DNA of 64,000 nt from Gordonia sp. ABSL11-1 (GTDB lineage: Bacteria; Actinomycetota; Actinomycetes; Mycobacteriales; Mycobacteriaceae), in contig NZ_JASXSI010000005.1 in the NCBI RefSeq assembly GCF_030315685.1, positions 62,001 through 126,000 on the forward strand, in the 5' to 3' direction. This document shows positions 1 to 7,788 of the stretch, piece after piece. The stretch's first letter is position 1; every line of letters begins with the position of its first letter. Position numbers and translations under genes: made by a program. Under the pieces are notes generated by a model. That model was not told the origin of the DNA and did not search any database. It was given only the letters and a program-made list of their open reading frames with translations.

Positions 1-489
1 ACGCTGCCGGCGCGGGCGCAGATCACCTCCGCGTACTCCGGTATGAGACCCAAGGTGGCCGGTCTGGGCGTGGCCCGCGACATCGCCTTCCGGATGCCGA
101 CACTATGGCTCGCCGAGTCACACAGCCAACACGCACCCGTCTTCCTCTACCGGTTCGACTGGGCGACCCGGATGTTGCGAGCCCTGCGTGTGGGCGCCAC
201 CCATGCCACCGAGTTGCCGTATCTGTGGGGCAATCTCGTGGCCGGGCCCAAGGACATCACGTTCACGCTGGGCGGCCGTCGAACCGGTGAGGCGTTGTCG
301 GACCGGATGCAGCGCCGATGGGTCTCGTTCGCCCGGTACGGCGACCCGGCGGTCGACGGACCGTTGTGGCCGGCGTTCGACGAGCGCACGCGCACCACGC
401 TGGTGATCGACGACGACGATCGCGTGGTCGACGACCTCGACGCGGACATCCGCCGGGCATGGGGTGACGAGGTGCTCAGCTTCCGGTGA
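1..489 (+). CDS. Type B carboxylesterase, C-terminal part (cut by window edge)
   Basis: The reading frame is open from the first base, so the gene begins upstream of the window and only about the last 162 residues are seen. The stretch GATHATELPYLWGN matches the C-terminal block of type B carboxylesterases, where the histidine of the Ser-Glu-His triad precedes an ELPYxxG motif; H is visible in GATH. Further on, the pattern RMQRRWVSFARYGDPAVDG matches the usual W-x-x-FAR-x-GDP segment of the family. The nucleophile serine and oxyanion hole lie outside the window. These enzymes hydrolyse carboxylic esters; the substrate cannot be told from this fragment. The family call is firm, the specificity unknown. 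Confidence 0.85.
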   Translation, partial: TLPARAQITSAYSGMRPKVAGLGVARDIAFRMPTLWLAESHSQHAPVFLYRFDWATRMLRALRVGATHATELPYLWGNLVAGPKDITFTLGGRRTGEALSDRMQRRWVSFARYGDPAVDGPLWPAFDERTRTTLVIDDDDRVVDDLDADIRRAWGDEVLSFR

Positions 490-665
490 TCGACCTGAAT
501 TCTCGATCTCGAATCCGCACTGTCCGTGGGTAATGGTCGCTCCTGCGTAACGATTGTGAACTCGACCATGTCCGTTGTCCGCTGTCGGCTTTCACCGCAT
601 ACATTAGGTCACTGCAGTCATCAATCACGACTCTCGCGTCGTGCGGGGGAAAGGCGGTCGACACC

Positions 666-944
666 ATGGGCCGGGGAATCAACGAGACAAGCGCACGTCG
701 TTCGGGGCGGACGATCGGTCGTCGAGTGATCGGCGCCGGATTCGCGGGTGCCGCGATGGCCGGTGCGTTGGCGTTCGCGGCGGCGCCCGCGAGCGCGGAA
801 CCGCTGCCGAAGGTCGAGCCGACGGTCGAGAACGCGGCACCGACGCTCGACAACATCAAGCTGGGGATCGATCGTGCGGTCGCCACCAATCCGGAACTGG
901 GACCGATCGGGGAGATCGCCCTGTCCCTGTTCCCCAAGTACTGA
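666..944 (+). CDS. Small exported protein, 92 aa, unknown function
   Basis: A 92-residue product with a twin-arginine-containing N terminus (SGRTIGRR), an alanine-rich hydrophobic stretch at about residues 22-42 and a likely signal peptidase site after APASA, leaving a mature peptide of only about 48 residues. The mature part is acidic and Pro/Asn-rich and ends in LFPKY. The start ATG follows a purine-rich stretch (gggggaaaggcgg). I do not recognise the family; short exported proteins of this kind are common in Mycobacteriales. The stop codon lies inside the first copy of a 14-bp tandem repeat, and a strong hairpin follows. The gene converges on the STAND protein gene. Confidence 0.7.
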   Translation: MGRGINETSARRSGRTIGRRVIGAGFAGAAMAGALAFAAAPASAEPLPKVEPTVENAAPTLDNIKLGIDRAVATNPELGPIGEIALSLFPKY

Positions 945-1014
945 GCACCAAGTACTGAGCACCAAGTACTGAGCACCAAGTACTGAGCACCAAGTACTGA
1001 GCACCCAGTACTGA
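936..1014. repeat. 14-bp tandem repeat, five copies plus a partial one
   Basis: The unit AAGTACTGAGCACC occurs five times head to tail (936-1005), followed by a partial copy CAGTACTGA (1006-1014). The first unit supplies the stop codon and last codons of the preceding small gene, so the array starts inside the coding sequence. Every unit carries the palindrome AGTACT. Confidence 0.97.
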
Positions 1015-1021
1015 CATCCGT

Positions 1022-1060
1022 CGACGACACCCGCCGGGCGAGATCCGGCGGGTGTCGTCG
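1022..1060. terminator. Bidirectional hairpin terminator candidate
   Basis: A perfect 16-bp stem (1022-1037 with 1045-1060) with the 7-nt loop GCGAGAT lies between two converging genes. There is no clear U tract, as is usual for high-GC actinobacteria. Confidence 0.8.
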
Positions 1061-1080
1061 TGTGTCCGTCCGTCGGGTGG

Positions 1081-4000
1081 TCACCCGCAGTCGGCGGGGA
1101 TGTCGGTGTGGGGCAGATACGACGATCGCTGGCTGTCGGTCAGTGGCGGCGTCGTCGTGCAGATCCAGCGCCGCGCGGTGTCCTCATCGGTCGTCTGCAG
1201 ATGCAGGCTGCCGGTGGTGTCGCCGCCGGTGATGATGGTGGATTCGGTCAGGAGATGCTGCGGCAGTTGCCATTTCGTGGTGGTGTCGGTTGTCGGCAGC
1301 AGCGGGGTGATCGACTGCGGATCGTGCAGCCGGCCGTCGTCGGTCAGGACATACGTGGTCAGATGATGGGTCGACGTCCCGACGGCGAGCCGGGTCGGCA
1401 TGAGTGCGAGCGTGGCGGCATGGACGTTCGGTTGCCGGTCGATCAGGGCGGGCCGGCCACGCCGGATGTCCCAGGTGGACAGGTCCGCCGCACCGAGGAC
1501 GACGGTGCCGCCGTCGCGTCCGAACACCACGCTCGTCGCCGGGCTGGTGTCGTCGATGACCTCGCTGGGCGTGCTCTGTCCGGATCCGATGTCGTACAGG
1601 TAGGTCCGCTTGTCGTCGGAGGTCACCGCGAGGTGTCGTCCGTCGGGACTGAACGCGATGCTGCGGATCAGGTCGCGGGGGCCGGAGAGCGGAGCGCCGA
1701 CCGGTGTCGGCCGGCGAGGATCGGCGGTGTCCCAGAGTTGGACTGTGGTGTCGTCGGCGCCGGTCGCGAGGAGATCGGCGTGCGGTGCGAACGCGGTGGC
1801 ATTGGTGTAACGGGTGGCCGAGGTGATGTCGGCGGTCGACCGGGGTGCGGTGGGTTCGGTGATGTCCCACAGCTGGATTCGGCCGCCGTTGTTGTTGGCC
1901 GTCGCCGCCTGGGTGCCCATGGCGTTCATGGTGACCGACGGGTGATCGTTCACGCGTCGTTCCACCGGGATGCGGGCGCGTCGAGTCCAGCCGCCGGGAC
2001 CCTGCGTCCACACGTTGAGCGTGGTGTCGGTGCCGACGGTGGTGAGGATGCCGCCGTCGGCGCTGTTGCCGATGTCGGTGATGGTGCCGCCACGGTCCGG
2101 GATCACGCCCGACGGCAGATGCCAGAGGTCGATGGCGCCGTCGGAGCGACCGACGATGAGGGAGTTCCCGTCGGGGCCGAAGACCGTGGAGAACGCGCGG
2201 ACCGATCCCTGCTCAGGTGCACCGTGCGTGGTCGACGACTGCAGCGACCAGAGCGTGACCGGTTCGGCCGGGTTGACGGTGTTCCAGACCGTGACCGCAC
2301 CGTCGGCGCGCGCGGAGGCGACCTGGTCTCCACTCGGGGCGAACACGATCGACCATGATCCGGCGGTCGTGTTGGGCAGGGATGTCGTGATCGGGACCGG
2401 CCGGCCCGGGTCGACGACGTTCCACAGCTGGGCGTTCGGGCTGTCGCCGGTCACCGCCAGGGTGCGACCGTCCGGACTGAACGCCACCGAGTGGGTGATG
2501 GTCGGGAATCCGGTGAGCGGGGGTCCGGCCGGCACCGGGTCGTCGGGGTTGCGGGTGTCGAAGAGGCGGACCACGCGGTCGTCGCCGCCGGTGGCGAGCA
2601 GGCGGCCGTCGTTGCTGTAGGCGACGGTCCGCGCGGCCCGGACATGTGCGGCGAGGACCGCGGTCTCACGCAGTCCGCCGTCGTCGTCGACGGCGTACAC
2701 GGTGACCGTCCCGTCGTCGGACGACGCCGCCAGATGGCGGCCGTCCGGGGCGAATCGCACCATGTAGACAGTGCCGTGCCCGGGGCTCACCGACGTGTGT
2801 TGCCGCGGCGCGGACGGCGAGGAGATGTCCCAGACGCGGACGGTCCCGTCTCCGCTTCCGGTCGCGAGCAGCGGCCGGGTGGGATGAAAGGCCACCGATG
2901 TCAGATAGTTCCGATAGCCCGTCAGTGTGGCGACCGATCGGAACGAGCCGTCGGCGGTGCGCTGCCAGAGCCGTGCGGTCCGGTCGCCGCTGGCCGACGC
3001 GAAGAAACGTCCGTCGGGTGCGACGCTCACGTCGTAGACGGGGCCGGTGTGCCCGACCAGCGGACGGGACAGGGGAGTGGTCGCGGCACCGAGTACCCGT
3101 TGGCTGACCGTCGCGTCGTCGGGGTAGAGGCTCGCGGCCACCAGCAGCAGTCGCGCGGCGAGCGACGGATTGCTCTGCTGGAGACTGTCGATGTGCGACA
3201 GCAGTGCCGCCCGCTCGGCGTTGTTGCGCTGCTGGGTCAGGTCGTGGGCCTGGCGGAACCCGATGGCGGCGGTGATCGTCGACACGATGGCGAGCACCAC
3301 GACGAGAGTGATCGACCCGAATCGGATCATCCGTCGCCGGCGTTGCTGCACGACGGCTGCGTCGATGAACGCCTCGTTCTCCGCGGACAGCAGGTGCTGA
3401 TAATTGCGGCGCAGGGCGGCCCGATGTTGGCGGGCGACGTCCAGGCGCGAACCGGTGTAGAGGAACGACCGGCTGCGTCCCGTCTCCACCCATGAGGTGG
3501 TATCGGTGTCCAGGCGCTGACGCCACAGGTGGATGCCGGAGTCGGCCGCGATCCACTCGGCCAGGCGCGGCCATGACGTCAACACGACATCGTGGACCAG
3601 CATCACCGAATCCGACGACACGATGAGCAGCCGCGCCTGCGCGAAGACGTCGATCACCGACGAGATCCGGTCGGGGAACCTGTCGGCGATGGTCTCGGTG
3701 TGCAACGGCACGCGCAACGCCACGCCTGCGGGTCCCACGTGGACCAGGGCCAGCAGCAGCGCGCGGGCCAGATTGTGATCGTCCGGATCGACCGCCGACC
3801 ACGCATCCTCGGCGGTGTCGGCGACGGCGCGGGCGATCCCGCCCGTCGCGCGATAGCCCGAGATGGTCATCCTGTTCCCCGACCGTCGCGACCAGGTCGC
3901 GGCCAGGACGTGCGCGAGCAGCGGCAGTCGTCCGGCACGGTCGCCGACCGGTGACGCGGCGTGCAGGTCGCCGATCATCACGTCGGCGAGTCCGGATTCG

Positions 4001-4899
4001 ATGCGTCCGCCGGCAAGCCTGATCGGACCCATGATGACCTCGCGCAACTGTGCGCCGGTCATCTCCGAGACGATGACGCATCGCGACTGCCACGCCTGGG
4101 CGAGCACCGGGAACTCGACACACTGCCCGAAGAAGTCGGCGCGCACGCCGAGGACCACGACCGCGTCGGTCGCGAGCTCCTCGACCTCGCGGATCGTGTC
4201 GACCACACCGTCGTCGGGCAGGGCGAACACGTCCTCGAACTGATCGAGCACGATGACGTCGGGCCGGCCGTCGGTGATGTCGGTCGGTGCGGTGGCGGTG
4301 GCGGACAGGTCGGTGTCGTCGATGCGGACACCGGCCGGTGTGATCGTGGCGCGCCGCGGGACGCCGAGCCGTGTGTCCCGTGCCAGGCCGGCGTCGAGCA
4401 GAGAGGACTTCCCGGAACCGGAGACACCGGCGACGATGACGAGGCGTGGGCCTGACGCGGTCCCCGCCGCCGCGAGGATCTCCGAGACCAGCGTCGCGAC
4501 GAGATCGTCGCGGCCGAAGAACAGGGCGCTGTCGGCGGCCGTGAGCGACGCGAGTCCCGCGTAGGGGCGCGTCACCGTCGTCGGCGACGGCACGACGTCG
4601 GTCGCGCCCGCATCGGGTTGACGGCCGTCGGCCTGCCGGTCGTCGTCGCCGGTCAGGTGTGCGTGCCAGAGATCCCGCCACTGTGGCAGAGACAACGTGT
4701 CGGCCTCGCCCGCGGCGACGGCGCGGGCCGTGAGCCACAGCAACAGGGGTTCGACGGTGGCGAAGTCACGCGGCAGATGACGACCGTTGCGCCAGTCGCT
4801 GATCCTCTGCGCCGACACCGTCGAGCGGGCCGCCGCCGCGCGCAGCGTGGGTCGCCCGGCCTGCACGAACAACCGGGCCAACGATTCACCGAAGTCCAC
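1081..4899 (-). CDS. nSTAND1-type NTPase with WD40 repeat propeller
   Basis: A 1272-residue multidomain protein. Residues 1-60 look like a small helix-turn-helix or helical adaptor (VSAQRISDWRNGRHLP). The STAND NTPase follows: FFGRDD at 127-132, Walker A GVSGSGKS at 158-165 and Walker B VIVLDQFED at 215-223, then a helical region. A single hydrophobic segment (SITLVVVLAIVSTITAAIG, near residue 520-540) suggests membrane anchoring. From about residue 610 to the end there are many WD40-type repeats (GHTGPVYDVSVAPDG, FSPDGRTLAV, FSPDGRHLAV), enough for one or two propellers. Actinobacteria encode many such proteins. STAND NTPases generally act as signal-triggered switches, and related architectures occur in conflict and cell-death systems; here no effector domain is evident. 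Start is GTG. The gene stands alone between convergent and divergent neighbours. Confidence 0.85.
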   Translation of the reverse strand: MDFGESLARLFVQAGRPTLRAAAARSTVSAQRISDWRNGRHLPRDFATVEPLLLWLTARAVAAGEADTLSLPQWRDLWHAHLTGDDDRQADGRQPDAGATDVVPSPTTVTRPYAGLASLTAADSALFFGRDDLVATLVSEILAAAGTASGPRLVIVAGVSGSGKSSLLDAGLARDTRLGVPRRATITPAGVRIDDTDLSATATAPTDITDGRPDVIVLDQFEDVFALPDDGVVDTIREVEELATDAVVVLGVRADFFGQCVEFPVLAQAWQSRCVIVSEMTGAQLREVIMGPIRLAGGRIESGLADVMIGDLHAASPVGDRAGRLPLLAHVLAATWSRRSGNRMTISGYRATGGIARAVADTAEDAWSAVDPDDHNLARALLLALVHVGPAGVALRVPLHTETIADRFPDRISSVIDVFAQARLLIVSSDSVMLVHDVVLTSWPRLAEWIAADSGIHLWRQRLDTDTTSWVETGRSRSFLYTGSRLDVARQHRAALRRNYQHLLSAENEAFIDAAVVQQRRRRMIRFGSITLVVVLAIVSTITAAIGFRQAHDLTQQRNNAERAALLSHIDSLQQSNPSLAARLLLVAASLYPDDATVSQRVLGAATTPLSRPLVGHTGPVYDVSVAPDGRFFASASGDRTARLWQRTADGSFRSVATLTGYRNYLTSVAFHPTRPLLATGSGDGTVRVWDISSPSAPRQHTSVSPGHGTVYMVRFAPDGRHLAASSDDGTVTVYAVDDDGGLRETAVLAAHVRAARTVAYSNDGRLLATGGDDRVVRLFDTRNPDDPVPAGPPLTGFPTITHSVAFSPDGRTLAVTGDSPNAQLWNVVDPGRPVPITTSLPNTTAGSWSIVFAPSGDQVASARADGAVTVWNTVNPAEPVTLWSLQSSTTHGAPEQGSVRAFSTVFGPDGNSLIVGRSDGAIDLWHLPSGVIPDRGGTITDIGNSADGGILTTVGTDTTLNVWTQGPGGWTRRARIPVERRVNDHPSVTMNAMGTQAATANNNGGRIQLWDITEPTAPRSTADITSATRYTNATAFAPHADLLATGADDTTVQLWDTADPRRPTPVGAPLSGPRDLIRSIAFSPDGRHLAVTSDDKRTYLYDIGSGQSTPSEVIDDTSPATSVVFGRDGGTVVLGAADLSTWDIRRGRPALIDRQPNVHAATLALMPTRLAVGTSTHHLTTYVLTDDGRLHDPQSITPLLPTTDTTTKWQLPQHLLTESTIITGGDTTGSLHLQTTDEDTARRWICTTTPPLTDSQRSSYLPHTDIPADCG

Positions 4900-5293
4900 T
4901 CACCATCACCGAGATCCCCGACCGACATACCGCATCAACGATGCGGGTCAATGATGCTCCCACCGACGACGCCTCCGCCAATCAACGTGAGCACGGACAC
5001 GTCTGTGGTCAGATGCGCGAGCACGCCGTCGTATCCGGTCCGTTCTCCGAGCGCCTCCGGTGTCCGGTCCGGAATGTTCGATCCGCCGCTGAACAGCGAT
5101 TTCTCCACCGAAACGCGGCCTCGTGTGGACCGCGCCGCGCCGGTGCAGTGAACTCGTGGCAACGCGCTCGACCGCCATCGAGCGCGTGGCTGCAGCCGTT
5201 GCACGACGCGTGGGTGGCGTGATCGGAGCCATCGGTGTCGGGGGTGCGGGTCGCGCAACGGCTGCAGCGGTCGCCGGACGTAGGATCGGCGCC
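4900..5293. other. Intergenic region with nested inverted repeats upstream of ridA
   Basis: This stretch separates the divergent STAND and ridA genes. I see no convincing gene. It holds a 9-bp hairpin (5163-5171 with 5178-5186, loop CCGCCA) and a perfect 14-bp inverted repeat (5189-5202 GCTGCAGCCGTTGC with 5255-5268) spaced by 52 nt. A minus-10-like TAGGAT lies at 5281-5286. A plus-strand frame is open from 5123 into ridA, but its residues do not resemble a RidA extension. Confidence 0.6.
5281..5286 (+). promoter_or_regulatory. Minus-10 box of leaderless-type promoter for ridA
   Basis: TAGGAT ends 7 nt before the ATG at 5294, the spacing expected if transcription begins at or next to the start codon. 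No Shine-Dalgarno sequence is needed at such starts. Confidence 0.6.
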
Positions 5294-5698
5294 ATGTCGC
5301 GAGTTCGCCTGAACGGTTCGGCCGGCCTGCACGACAGCGGGTTTGCCTACAGCGCGACAGTCGCGCCCGGTCCGCTCATCGTCACCGCGGGGATCAGTCC
5401 GCTGGATGCCGAGGGCGGCATCGTCGCCCCCGGGGATGTCGTCGGCCAGACCCGCCGGTGCCTGGAGATCCTCCACACCGTCCTCGCCGAACAGGGTGTG
5501 ACGTTCGCCGACATCGCCAAGTTGACGATCTATGTCGCCGAGCGACTCCAGGCCGACCTCGTCGTCGCCTGGCAGGAGATCGTCGCCACCGTCGATCCGC
5601 CCGTCCCGCCCGCGATGATGATGGGCGTAACCGTCCTCGCCTACGACGACCAGCTCGTCGAGATCGAGGCGATCGCGGCTCCGGCCGGGACCTCATGA
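5294..5698 (+). CDS. RidA family protein (reactive enamine/imine deaminase)
   Basis: A 134-residue product of the YjgF/YER057c/UK114 (RidA) family. Family members hydrolyse reactive enamine or imine intermediates from PLP enzymes, releasing ammonia; some relatives have other roles. Visible family features are the N-terminal G-x-x-x-x-x-AYSATV segment, VTAGISPLDAEG, the central TRRCLEILHTVL helix, DIAKLTIYV and a C-terminal VEIEAIA strand. Members form trimers in the cytosol. The ATG at 5294 was chosen because it gives the usual family length and sits 7 nt after a minus-10 box; an upstream in-frame extension to 5123 is low-complexity and was rejected. The winged-helix gene follows 37 bp downstream. 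Confidence 0.85.
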   Translation: MSRVRLNGSAGLHDSGFAYSATVAPGPLIVTAGISPLDAEGGIVAPGDVVGQTRRCLEILHTVLAEQGVTFADIAKLTIYVAERLQADLVVAWQEIVATVDPPVPPAMMMGVTVLAYDDQLVEIEAIAAPAGTS

Positions 5699-5735
5699 CC
5701 ACACGACGACCCGGCGTCGATCCGCTCGATCTGTC

Positions 5736-6923
5736 GTGAGTGCGCGACCCCGGATCGGCAACGCCCGACGACGCGCCCGCCTGATGCGTCGCCACCGGCT
5801 GGCGCAATCGGATCACGCGGCGACGGTCACCCAACTCGCCGACGCCCTCGTCGGCTATCACGCGACCACGCCGTCGACGGTCTACCTCTCGGCGTGGGCC
5901 CGCATCCCCGACTTCACCCCCGTCGCGATGGATGCCGCGCTGTACCGCAATCGGGACCTGATCAAGCAGCTCGCGATGCGTCGCACCTTGTTCGTCGTCA
6001 CCCGGGACGTGCTCGCCGACGCGGTGGGCGCCGTCGGCCCACGCGTGGCGGCCTCCGAACGCACCAACATGCTGCGCGATCTGCGCCGAAGTCCGGGATT
6101 CCCGGACCCCGACGAGTGGATCGATCGCGCTCGCGCCGCCGTCCTCGACGACGTCGCCGACGGTGAGGCGCGGTCCTCGACCGAACTTCGTCGCCGACTT
6201 CCCGCCCTCGACGGGTACGTGACCCACGGAGTGGGCACCACGTGGGAGGCTCGCGCGCCGATGGGACCGCGAGTGCTGAACATGATGAGCGCCGCCGGCG
6301 AGATCGTGCGCGGACCCAATGCGCTGGGGTGGCATCTGGCGCGTCCGTCGTGGGTGGCGATGTCGGCATGGCTGGGTCACCCACTGGACGCCGTGACCGT
6401 CGACGACGGTCATCGCGCGATGGTGCGTCGCTGGCTGCGCGCCTTCGGGCCGGGAACCGAGACCGACATCGTGTGGTGGCTGGGCTCGACGAAACGGACG
6501 GTGCGCACCGCGTTGGCCGGCCTCGATGTCGTCGAGGTCGATCTCGACGGCGGTGAGACCGGCTACGTACTCGCCGACGATCTCCCGTCGGACGCCGACG
6601 ACGAGGTCGAGCCGCGGGCGTTGCTGCTGCCCGAACTCGACCCGACGACGATGGGGTGGAAGCAGCGCGACTTCTACCTCGGCGCCCACGGCTCCCACGT
6701 GTTCGACCGCAACGGCAACGGTGGGCAGACCGCCTGGTGGGACGGACGCATCGTCGGCGGGTGGCGACAGCACCGCGACGACGGCCGGATCGAGGTCCAC
6801 ACCTTCGAGGAACTGCCGAAGGTCGCGACACGGGAGTTCGCCGACCGCGCCGAGGAACTTGCCGCCTGGCTCGGCGAGGTCCGGCCCGCCCCGGGATACC
6901 CGGCGCCGTTCATGCGGTCCTGA
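5736..6923 (+). CDS. Winged-helix DNA-binding protein (AlkZ/YcaQ-like, HTH_42)
   Basis: A 395-residue protein of the winged helix DNA-binding domain family that includes the DNA glycosylases AlkZ and YcaQ. Recognisable features are the N-terminal QLADALVGYHATTPSTVYLS segment, the LAMRRTLFVV strand-turn, the central GTTWEARAPMG region, and the C-terminal LLPELDPTTMGWKQRDFYL and GRIVGGWRQ segments. AlkZ and YcaQ use a QxQ or QxD catalytic motif; I cannot place an equivalent here with certainty, so glycosylase activity is not claimed. Start GTG at 5736. It follows ridA closely, but the two need not be functionally related. Confidence 0.75.
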   Translation: MSARPRIGNARRRARLMRRHRLAQSDHAATVTQLADALVGYHATTPSTVYLSAWARIPDFTPVAMDAALYRNRDLIKQLAMRRTLFVVTRDVLADAVGAVGPRVAASERTNMLRDLRRSPGFPDPDEWIDRARAAVLDDVADGEARSSTELRRRLPALDGYVTHGVGTTWEARAPMGPRVLNMMSAAGEIVRGPNALGWHLARPSWVAMSAWLGHPLDAVTVDDGHRAMVRRWLRAFGPGTETDIVWWLGSTKRTVRTALAGLDVVEVDLDGGETGYVLADDLPSDADDEVEPRALLLPELDPTTMGWKQRDFYLGAHGSHVFDRNGNGGQTAWWDGRIVGGWRQHRDDGRIEVHTFEELPKVATREFADRAEELAAWLGEVRPAPGYPAPFMRS

Positions 6924-7001
6924 CCCGCACCGAGGGTCTCCACCGTGCGCCGACGGCAACCAGCGTCGCGCCCACGGCAACTTGTTTCCCCAGGTGAGGT
7001 C

Positions 7002-7019
7002 TCACAGAAATCTCTCAGC
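7002..7019 (+). promoter_or_regulatory. Candidate PhoP box upstream of phoP
   Basis: TCACAGA and TCTCAGC are separated by exactly four bases (AATC), matching the direct repeat known for the mycobacterial PhoP regulator (TCACAGC-N4-TCACAGC) with two or three changes. It lies 44 bp before the phoP start, consistent with autoregulation. This is inference from the motif. Confidence 0.55.
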
Positions 7020-7062
7020 AAGAACGCAGACTCGTGGCAGCCTGGTGGGAGAGGGTGATGGC

Positions 7063-7788
7063 ATGAGCGAATCCGCGAAGAATCAGGGCACCGGGCAGGG
7101 CGCGAAGGTCCTCGTCGTCGACGACGAGGAGAACATCCGCGAACTCCTGTCGGTCTCGCTCAAATTCCAGGGCTACGACGTTGCCACGGCGGAGAACGGT
7201 CCGTCGGCGATCGACCGGTGCCGCACCTTCAAACCCGACGTCCTCGTCCTCGACGTCATGATGCCCGGGATGGACGGTTTCGGCCTGCTGCGCCGACTGC
7301 GCGCCGACGGCATCGCCGCCCCCGCCCTGTTCCTGTCCGCCCGGGACTCGGTCGAGGACAAGATCAACGGCCTCACCATCGGCGGTGACGACTACGTCAC
7401 CAAACCGTTCTCGCTGGAGGAGGTCGTCGCGCGACTGCAGGTGTTGTTGCGGCGCAGCGGCTTCGACGAGCAGACGAAAGAGACGACACGGCTCCGGTTC
7501 GCCGACATCGAGCTCGACGACGAGACCCACGAGGTGTGGAAGGCCGGTGAACTCGTCGCGCTCTCGCCGACGGAGTTCACGCTGCTGCGCTACTTCATGG
7601 TCAACGCCGGAACCGTGCTGTCCAAACCGCGGATCCTCGATCACGTCTGGAACTATGACTTCGGTGGCGAGGTCAACGTCGTCGAATCCTATGTCTCCTA
7701 CCTGCGCCGCAAGCTCGACACCGGCGACAAACGCCTGATCCACACGCTGCGCGGTGTCGGCTACGTGATGCGGGAGCCGCGCGGGTGA
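7063..7788 (+). CDS. phoP: Two-component response regulator PhoP
   Basis: A 241-residue OmpR/PhoB-type response regulator. The receiver domain has the acidic pair D20-D21, phospho-acceptor D64 in LVLDVMMPGMDGFG, and K114 in YVTKPFSLEEVVARL. The C-terminal winged helix (from about residue 145) contains LSPTEFTLLRYF, NAGTVLSKPRILDHVW, YDFGGEVNVVESYVSYLRRK and LIHTLRGVGYVMREPR. These segments match the Mycobacterium tuberculosis PhoP almost residue for residue, which separates it from MtrA, RegX3 or PrrA. PhoP in mycobacteria controls cell-envelope lipid synthesis and acid or magnesium responses; the regulon here is not known. ATG at 7063 is preceded by gagagggtgatg. phoR overlaps its stop codon by 4 bp. 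Confidence 0.93.
   Translation: MSESAKNQGTGQGAKVLVVDDEENIRELLSVSLKFQGYDVATAENGPSAIDRCRTFKPDVLVLDVMMPGMDGFGLLRRLRADGIAAPALFLSARDSVEDKINGLTIGGDDYVTKPFSLEEVVARLQVLLRRSGFDEQTKETTRLRFADIELDDETHEVWKAGELVALSPTEFTLLRYFMVNAGTVLSKPRILDHVWNYDFGGEVNVVESYVSYLRRKLDTGDKRLIHTLRGVGYVMREPRG

Noticed and set aside
1060-2358. Long plus-strand frame of 432 codons opposite the STAND gene.
   Set aside because: It is antisense to WD40 repeats, is rich in Gly/Arg/Val typical of mirror frames in high-GC DNA and has no recognisable domain.
5123-5293. N-terminal extension of RidA from an upstream ATG.
   Set aside because: The residues are low-complexity and unlike the family; the promoter lies within this stretch, 7 nt before ATG 5294.
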